Assembly: GCA_964636345.1 (NCBI GenBank)
Contig: CAZWRL010000015.1
Span: 1 to 19,074, forward strand
From: JBBTXJ01 sp964636345
GTDB taxonomy: Bacteria; Patescibacteriota; Patescibacteriia; Magasanikbacterales; JBBTXJ01
Reading direction: 5' to 3'
Length of the DNA: 19,074 bases
Under the pieces are notes generated by a model. It was not told the DNA's origin and searched no databases. It was given only the letters and a program-made list of their open reading frames with translations. Numbering within the stretch: the stretch's first letter is position 1; each line of letters starts with the position of its first letter. Positions 15,135 to 19,074 of the stretch are shown piece after piece. The position numbers were made by a program, and so were the translations under genes.

Positions 15135-16094
15135 CTAAAATCCAATATACTGTATCTCCTCTTCTAAATCAATACCAAATTTTTCCGCCACTTTTTCTTT
15201 ACTATTCGCGATGAGAGCGCGCACATCGGCGGCGGTGGCGTGCCCGCTATTAACAATGAAATTCCCGTGCGCGGCCGACACCTCCGCGCCCCCAACCTTT
15301 TCACCTTTCATGCCCGCCTGTTCAATAAGCCATCCGGCGGAGATGCGTTTTTTATCTAAAAATTCTTGCGGAATATTTTTTTCCGCCCACGCGGAATTAA
15401 CCTCGACAAATTCATAATTCTTAAAAATACACCCGGTGCTCGCCGCGCCCTTGGGCTGTGTTTTATTGCGACGATCCAGAAATTCCATCATCTTTTTTAC
15501 TCCACCCCGCTCTGCATCCGGTTTTAATTTCAACGTGACGCCAAGCACCACGCCGCCGTTCTCTTTAAAAATACTATGACGATACCGAAATGTACATTCC
15601 GCATTTGAAAACGTATGCACTTCCCCATCTACAAGCGCCTGCACGCTTTCCACAACATCTTTCATTTCACCGCCAAATGCGCCCGCGTTGCCCCGCACCG
15701 CGCCACCCACCGTGCCCGGCACGCCAATCCCCCACTCAAAACCCGTCAGTCCGGCATCAATGGCGGCGCGAGTTAAAATAGCCGTCACCACACCGGCATC
15801 AACAACCACCGTATCATCGGCAACGCTATACGCATTCATTTCCATCTTAATCGCCAAACCGTCAAATCCTTCATCGGCAACCAACATATTGCTCCCGCCG
15901 CCAAAAACAAAATAGTTCAACGAGTGTTTCTGTGCGAGCGCGAAGGCCTTTTGCAATTCATCAACGGATTTCACCGGCACAAAATATTTTGCCGGTCCGC
16001 CAATTTTGAACGTGGTGTACCGCGCCATCGGCACGCCCTCTCGCGCGCTCGGAAAAAGCTCCTGAATTGCCTCCCAAATTTTGTCGCCTTTCAT
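15135..16094 (-). CDS. murB: UDP-N-acetylenolpyruvoylglucosamine reductase MurB
   Basis: FAD- and NADPH-dependent second committed step of peptidoglycan precursor synthesis, making UDP-MurNAc. The 319-aa protein has RYTTFKIGGPAKYF (25-38), FVFGGGSNMLV (62-72, FAD pyrophosphate loop), GIGVPGTVGGAVRGNAGAFGG (122-142), YRHSIFK (171-177, with the conserved Arg), GCIFKN (221-226) and a C-terminal EEEIQYIG. C222 stands where E. coli has the proton-donor Ser229, a substitution known in the family. Its length fits the shorter type II enzymes. The ATG at 16094 is chosen because upstream in-frame codons run back through the promoter. The predicted leader is about 3 nt. It is followed by hpf. Confidence 0.96.
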   Translation of the reverse strand: MKGDKIWEAIQELFPSAREGVPMARYTTFKIGGPAKYFVPVKSVDELQKAFALAQKHSLNYFVFGGGSNMLVADEGFDGLAIKMEMNAYSVADDTVVVDAGVVTAILTRAAIDAGLTGFEWGIGVPGTVGGAVRGNAGAFGGEMKDVVESVQALVDGEVHTFSNAECTFRYRHSIFKENGGVVLGVTLKLKPDAERGGVKKMMEFLDRRNKTQPKGAASTGCIFKNYEFVEVNSAWAEKNIPQEFLDKKRISAGWLIEQAGMKGEKVGGAEVSAAHGNFIVNSGHATAADVRALIANSKEKVAEKFGIDLEEEIQYIGF

Positions 16095-16103
16095 AGCGCA
16101 TCT

Positions 16104-16132
16104 ATCATAACGTATCACCACGTGGAAATCAA
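16104..16132 (-). promoter_or_regulatory. murB-hpf promoter, nearly leaderless
   Basis: Minus strand: TTGATT (16132-16127), 17-nt spacer, TATGAT (16109-16104). Predicted +1 near 16097, 3 nt before the murB ATG. Confidence 0.65.
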
Positions 16133-16140
16133 AGCGGTCT

Positions 16141-16179
16141 AAAAAGAAAACCCTGTCTTGCGGTATCAAGACAGGGTTT
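16141..16179 (-). terminator. Intrinsic terminator of the Tyr/His/Arg-rich lipoprotein gene
   Basis: Minus strand: AAACCCTGTCTTG (16179-16167) pairs perfectly with CAAGACAGGGTTT (16160-16148), 13 bp with a 6-nt loop, followed by TTTTCTTTTT (16150-16141, its first three bases closing the stem). It is a strong terminator that insulates murB. Confidence 0.93.
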
Positions 16180-16184
16180 GGTCA

Positions 16185-16703
16185 TTAGCGCCGACGAACG
16201 CGTTGATTGCGACGAGGGGGCGCGTAACGCTGATTTCTCTGTGCCACGGCAACGGGCCGACGGTACGCCGGTGGCCGCACCGGATGGCGCCATTGACGTT
16301 CCGGCGCCGCAACCTCTCTTCTGCGGTATGCCGGATGATGGTGATGATGTACAACGCGCGTGCGGAAGACCACGGACGGCGGGTAGTACAGCCGACGGTA
16401 AACCGCACGAGGCCCCATACATTCTACGGGGCGAGGCGAGTAGTACCGACGATAGCCCGGGTAGTCGTACGGATCGTATCCATATCCATACCCCGGATAC
16501 ACCGAGGGTACGCCGACCTCAACGCTCACACCACCGTAGCCGGGCGAGTAGTACCCCCCGGAAATGGCGACCGCCGGACGCACATAGCCATCGTGGATGG
16601 TGCAACCGGCCGTCGCAAACATCGCTACCACAATCAACAAGAGCACTGTCACCACGGTGAGAATGGCATCCACCATGCCGAACGGACGACGATCTTCTCT
16701 CAC
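16185..16703 (-). CDS. Tyr/Gly/Pro/His/Arg-rich putative lipoprotein, 172 aa
   Basis: After a short basic start, a hydrophobic helix (about 11-31) ends in TAGC with Cys34, so the protein is probably lipid-anchored or membrane-tethered and exported. The mature part is low complexity: a Tyr/Gly/Pro-rich stretch (about 49-90, with GYGYGYDPYDYPGY), then a basic Arg/Pro/His/Tyr region with HHHHH and an RRNQRVRRR end. Such composition suggests an unfolded, adhesive, polyanion- or metal-binding surface chain; no enzyme motif is visible. The start is GTG at 16703, with AGGAGG (16714-16709) exactly 5 nt upstream. Promoter and terminator are its own. No specific family is claimed. Confidence 0.82.
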   Translation of the reverse strand: MREDRRPFGMVDAILTVVTVLLLIVVAMFATAGCTIHDGYVRPAVAISGGYYSPGYGGVSVEVGVPSVYPGYGYGYDPYDYPGYRRYYSPRPVECMGPRAVYRRLYYPPSVVFRTRVVHHHHHPAYRRREVAAPERQWRHPVRPPAYRRPVAVAQRNQRYAPPRRNQRVRRR

Positions 16704-16732
16704 GGCTTCCTCCTTTTACCTCATGTACTCAC

Positions 16733-16761
16733 ACCATACCACCCAACGAGAAGTTTGTCAA
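16733..16761 (-). promoter_or_regulatory. Promoter of the Tyr/His/Arg-rich lipoprotein gene
   Basis: Minus strand: TTGACA (16761-16756), 17-nt spacer, TATGGT (16738-16733). The -35 box contains the murC stop codon TGA (16760-16758). Confidence 0.7.
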
Positions 16762-18068
16762 CCCCCTGCAACCAGGCGTCGGGCAACGGCATCAATATCC
16801 CCCGCGCCCATAATAATCACCACGTCATTCTTTTTTATATTCATGCGAAGCCAAGATTCGGTATCGTCCAATGTGGCGGAGTATTCCACTTTTTTGTCAT
16901 CCTGAACTCGTTTCAGGATCTCCAAAGCTAATACTTTTGACGTGACATCCTGATCTTTATCCTCCTCACGCCCCGCAACATCATAAATCTCATTCAACAC
17001 TAAAACATCAACGGGCGCAACCGTGAGCGCGTCAATAAAATCATTGAACAAATTTTTTGTTCGGTTGTGCTGATGCGGCTGAAATACTAATACAATGCGC
17101 CGATCCGGATATAGTTCGCGCACCATCGCCATGGTTTCCCGAATTGCCGTGGGGTGATGGCCGTAATCTGAATAAATTGTCGCGCCCTTGCACTCACCTA
17201 CTTTTTCAAACCGTCGCCAGATACCGCGAAACTCTGACGCCACACGTTCCCACACAGGTTTGGGGACACCAACAAGATTCGCCGCCATACTCGCGGCTAT
17301 TGCGTTACGTACATTAAACTCGCCGGGCACACCGACTTTAATTTTTTCCGATTTTTTACCAAACGTGTACGTTTTTCCTTTCCACGTTAATTCTTTACAG
17401 CCCGCGTCATCCGCGGATTTTATGAGAATCCCCTCCGGCGGAAGTTCGTTTACAAATTCCTGATACACTTTTATTTCATGTTTCAAATCTTTATAAAAAT
17501 CCAAGTGGTCTGGTTCAATATACGTCACTACGGCGATGTTTGGTTTGATGTGGCGCATGTTGCCCTGATGTTCACATGCCTCCACCACCGAAAAATTTGA
17601 ATGGCCCACGCGCACGTTGCCATGTTCAAATTGCGGTACGAGCGAGCCCACAAAAATAGTGGGGTCAAATCCGGCTTCCTGCATCATCAGGCCAATCAAT
17701 GCTGTGGTGGTAGATTTTCCGTGCGTACCCGTAACCGCGATGGTAAATTTATTTTCCGAAAGCGCGCCCAAAAATTCCGGATAGGACAGTTGCGGAATTT
17801 TCTTTTTCTTAGCGGCCGTGCGTTCTACGTGATCTTTTTCTACGGCCGGCGTGTAGACAACAAGGTCTGCATCGTCCGGCACGTTTTCCGCGGCGTGACC
17901 GATGTGCACTGCTATTCCTTCTTTTACAAGCGTGCGGGTGAGGTCACTTTCCGCGATATCTGAACCGGAAACGGGAATATCGCTATGCCGCGCCCACCTG
18001 GCCACCGCGGACACCCCAATCCCCCCAATGCCGATGCAGTAAATTTTTTTGAGTTTGGAGAGATCCAT
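16758..18068 (-). CDS. murC: UDP-N-acetylmuramate--L-alanine ligase MurC
   Basis: Adds L-Ala to UDP-MurNAc, the first amino acid of the peptidoglycan stem. The 436-aa protein has the N-terminal IGIGGIGVSAVA nucleotide-fold motif (12-23), the ATP-binding loop VTGTHGKSTTT (112-122), EACEHQ (163-168), EPDHLDFYKD (185-194), DYGHHPTAI, VFQPHQHNRTKN and a C-terminal VIIMGAGDID. The start MDLSKLKKIY at 18068 matches the family and coincides with the +1 predicted from the promoter; a longer frame to 18158 would cross the promoter. A palindromic repeat-like sequence encodes EILKRVQDD near the C-terminus without obviously changing the fold length. It has no terminator before the lipoprotein gene, so readthrough is likely. 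Confidence 0.97.
   Translation of the reverse strand: MDLSKLKKIYCIGIGGIGVSAVARWARHSDIPVSGSDIAESDLTRTLVKEGIAVHIGHAAENVPDDADLVVYTPAVEKDHVERTAAKKKKIPQLSYPEFLGALSENKFTIAVTGTHGKSTTTALIGLMMQEAGFDPTIFVGSLVPQFEHGNVRVGHSNFSVVEACEHQGNMRHIKPNIAVVTYIEPDHLDFYKDLKHEIKVYQEFVNELPPEGILIKSADDAGCKELTWKGKTYTFGKKSEKIKVGVPGEFNVRNAIAASMAANLVGVPKPVWERVASEFRGIWRRFEKVGECKGATIYSDYGHHPTAIRETMAMVRELYPDRRIVLVFQPHQHNRTKNLFNDFIDALTVAPVDVLVLNEIYDVAGREEDKDQDVTSKVLALEILKRVQDDKKVEYSATLDDTESWLRMNIKKNDVVIIMGAGDIDAVARRLVAGG
16899..16919. repeat. Small palindrome inside murC, repeat-like
   Basis: ATCCTGAA (16899-16906) and TTCAGGAT (16912-16919) form a perfect 8-bp inverted repeat with a 5-nt spacer, preceded by GTC and followed by CTC. 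From memory, near-identical palindromes recur in intergenic DNA and genes of many bacteria; this cannot be tested with one copy in the window. Confidence 0.55.
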
Positions 18069-18074
18069 GAAAAT

Positions 18075-18103
18075 ACGATACCACAAAATAACGAAATTGT
18101 CAT
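18075..18103 (-). promoter_or_regulatory. murC promoter, predicted leaderless
   Basis: Minus strand: ATGACA (18103-18098), 17-nt spacer, TATCGT (18080-18075). Predicted +1 at 18068, the A of the murC ATG. Confidence 0.6.
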
Positions 18104-18142
18104 CGTGTGCCTGCGCGCGTCTTTTATTTACAGATGCCCCGC

Positions 18143-18171
18143 TTGTCAATAGAGCCAAGAATGGTTATACT
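18143..18171 (+). promoter_or_regulatory. glyA promoter, predicted leaderless
   Basis: TTGTCA (18143-18148), 17-nt spacer, TATACT (18166-18171). Predicted +1 near 18178, 1 nt before the glyA ATG. Confidence 0.75.
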
Positions 18172-18178
18172 GCACGCC

Positions 18179-19074
18179 ATGAACAAGAAAAATATTGTCA
18201 CCTACGATCCGGAACTTTATGGTTGGATTGAGAAAGAATTGAACCGGCAGGAGACCGGGCTTGAGATGATACCCTCTGAAAACTTTGTCTCCCCTGCTGT
18301 TTTAGAAGCCCTGGGGTCTGTTTTGACGAACAAATATGCAGAAGGATACCCCGGCAAACGCTATTATGGCGGATGCGAGTTTATTGATCAGGTAGAACAA
18401 CTGGCAATAGACCGCGCCAAGCAATTATTTGGCGCCGAGCATGTGAATGTTCAGCCGCTCTCTGGCGCGCCGGCAAACATCGCGGTGTATTCTGCTTTGC
18501 TTGAGCCGGGCGATACGGTGCTTGGTATGGATCTCTCGCATGGCGGTCATTTGACGCATGGGCATCCGGTAACCTATTCTGCAAAAATTTATAATTTCGT
18601 GCGATATAAAACGAACGAGCACGGCCTGATTGATTTAGACAACCTCCGCGCCATGGCAGAACAGCACAAACCGAAATTAATTTTGGTGGGTTATTCTGCG
18701 TACTCGCGCGAGATTGATTACGCGGCCGTGAAAAAAATCGCGGATGACGTGGGTGCTATGACCATGGCGGATATTGCGCACATTGCGGGTTTGATTGCCG
18801 CAGGGGAGATGAATAATCCGGTGCCGCTGTTTGATGTAGTTACCACCACCACGCACAAAACGTTGCGAGGTCCACGCGGTGGTATGATTATGTGCAAGGA
18901 TGCGTTCGCAAAAAAAATAGATAAAGCGGTGTTCCCCGGATTGCAAGGCGGGCCGCATGAAAATGTGATTGCGGCAAAAGCGGTGGCGTTTAAAGAAGCG
19001 CTTGAACCGGGATTTAAAGATTACGCGCGGCAAATTAAAGCGAATGCGAAAATTTTGGAAGAGGAACTGGCGCG
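18179..19074 (+). CDS. glyA: Serine hydroxymethyltransferase, N-terminal part (cut by the window edge)
   Basis: PLP enzyme that interconverts serine and glycine and loads one-carbon units onto tetrahydrofolate. The 298 visible residues include EMIPSENFVSPAV (29-41), NKYAEGYPGKRYYGG (51-65), VQPLSGAPANIAVY (91-104, where many family members read QPHSGSQAN), DIAHIAGLIAAG (198-209) and the PLP-binding lysine K227 in TTTTHKTLRGPRGG. The C-terminal domain lies beyond the right edge. The ATG at 18179 fits the family start and lies 7 nt after a TATACT box; no Shine-Dalgarno is present. It is transcribed away from murC. Together with tdk it suggests some dTMP-related one-carbon metabolism, though thyA is not in view. 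Confidence 0.96.
   Translation, partial: MNKKNIVTYDPELYGWIEKELNRQETGLEMIPSENFVSPAVLEALGSVLTNKYAEGYPGKRYYGGCEFIDQVEQLAIDRAKQLFGAEHVNVQPLSGAPANIAVYSALLEPGDTVLGMDLSHGGHLTHGHPVTYSAKIYNFVRYKTNEHGLIDLDNLRAMAEQHKPKLILVGYSAYSREIDYAAVKKIADDVGAMTMADIAHIAGLIAAGEMNNPVPLFDVVTTTTHKTLRGPRGGMIMCKDAFAKKIDKAVFPGLQGGPHENVIAAKAVAFKEALEPGFKDYARQIKANAKILEEELA

Noticed and set aside
16158..16931. 257-aa plus-strand frame opposite the lipoprotein gene and murC
   Set aside because: It spans a terminator, a promoter and the 3' end of murC on the other strand; it has no start signals and its end encodes the palindrome by chance.
18069..18158. Extended MurC start
   Set aside because: The extra 30 codons cross the -35 and -10 boxes; the first methionine matching the MurC family is at 18068.
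1..19074. Possible UGA recoding, as in some CPR lineages
   Set aside because: TGA serves as the terminating codon of secD, murC and the 63-aa gene, and I saw no in-frame TGA within the conserved genes read.
1..19074. CRISPR array, insertion sequence, rRNA or tRNA genes
   Set aside because: No regularly spaced direct repeats, transposase motifs, or tRNA/rRNA signatures were seen on either strand.

Overview
The window looks like part of a Patescibacteria (CPR) genome. The housekeeping proteins are compact, almost everything sits on the minus strand, and gene junctions are 1-2 nt gaps or short overlaps. A membrane protein plus VirD4/TraG-like ATPase pair is present, SecD carries a large insertion, and several small genes match no family I know. 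TGA ends secD, murC and the 63-aa gene, so this is not a lineage that recodes UGA. The phylum call is an inference from gene content, and no finer taxon is claimed. The window is a scaffold piece: it cuts alaS at the left edge and glyA at the right edge, and holds a 100-N gap at 14480-14579.

Layout from left to right: alaS (-, partial); an unrecognised 145-aa gene (+); mnmA (-); an unrecognised 63-aa gene (-); a four-gene minus-strand operon transcribed as 511-aa membrane protein, VirD4/TraG-like ATPase, thymidine kinase tdk, alpha/beta-hydrolase lipoprotein; a 55-aa two-helix membrane protein (-); secA-secD-secF (-); an unrecognised 70-aa gene (-); a coiled-coil gene (+) broken by the N gap; murB-hpf (-); a Tyr/His/Arg-rich lipoprotein gene (-); murC (-); glyA (+, partial). 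Themes are translation (alaS, mnmA, hpf), protein export (secA, secD, secF), peptidoglycan precursors (murB, murC), and nucleotide and one-carbon metabolism (tdk, glyA). No rRNA, tRNA, CRISPR array or insertion sequence was seen, and no gene-free stretch exceeds 300 bases.

The most striking feature is a split in gene architecture. For nine genes that begin a transcription unit or could do so (alaS, mnmA, the 511-aa gene, the 55-aa gene, secD, the coiled-coil gene, murB, murC, glyA), a sigma70-like -10 box ends only 6-10 nt before the start codon, which predicts leaderless or nearly leaderless mRNAs. Six of the nine also have a clear -35 box at 17 bp. In contrast, four small genes of unknown function (1406-1843, 3056-3247, 13974-14186, 16185-16703) each look like a self-contained cassette: a TTGAC-type promoter with a 16-17 bp spacer, a 28-35 nt gap from -10 to start, a GGAGG Shine-Dalgarno exactly 5 nt before ATG/GTG, a short ORF (G+C-rich by eye, counted only in part of the first), and an intrinsic terminator. 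They are wedged between housekeeping units; one -35 box contains the murC stop codon and another overlaps the alaS -35 box.

Other points of note are a SecD with two tandem parvulin-like modules in its periplasmic domain, and a palindromic repeat-like sequence inside the murC coding region.
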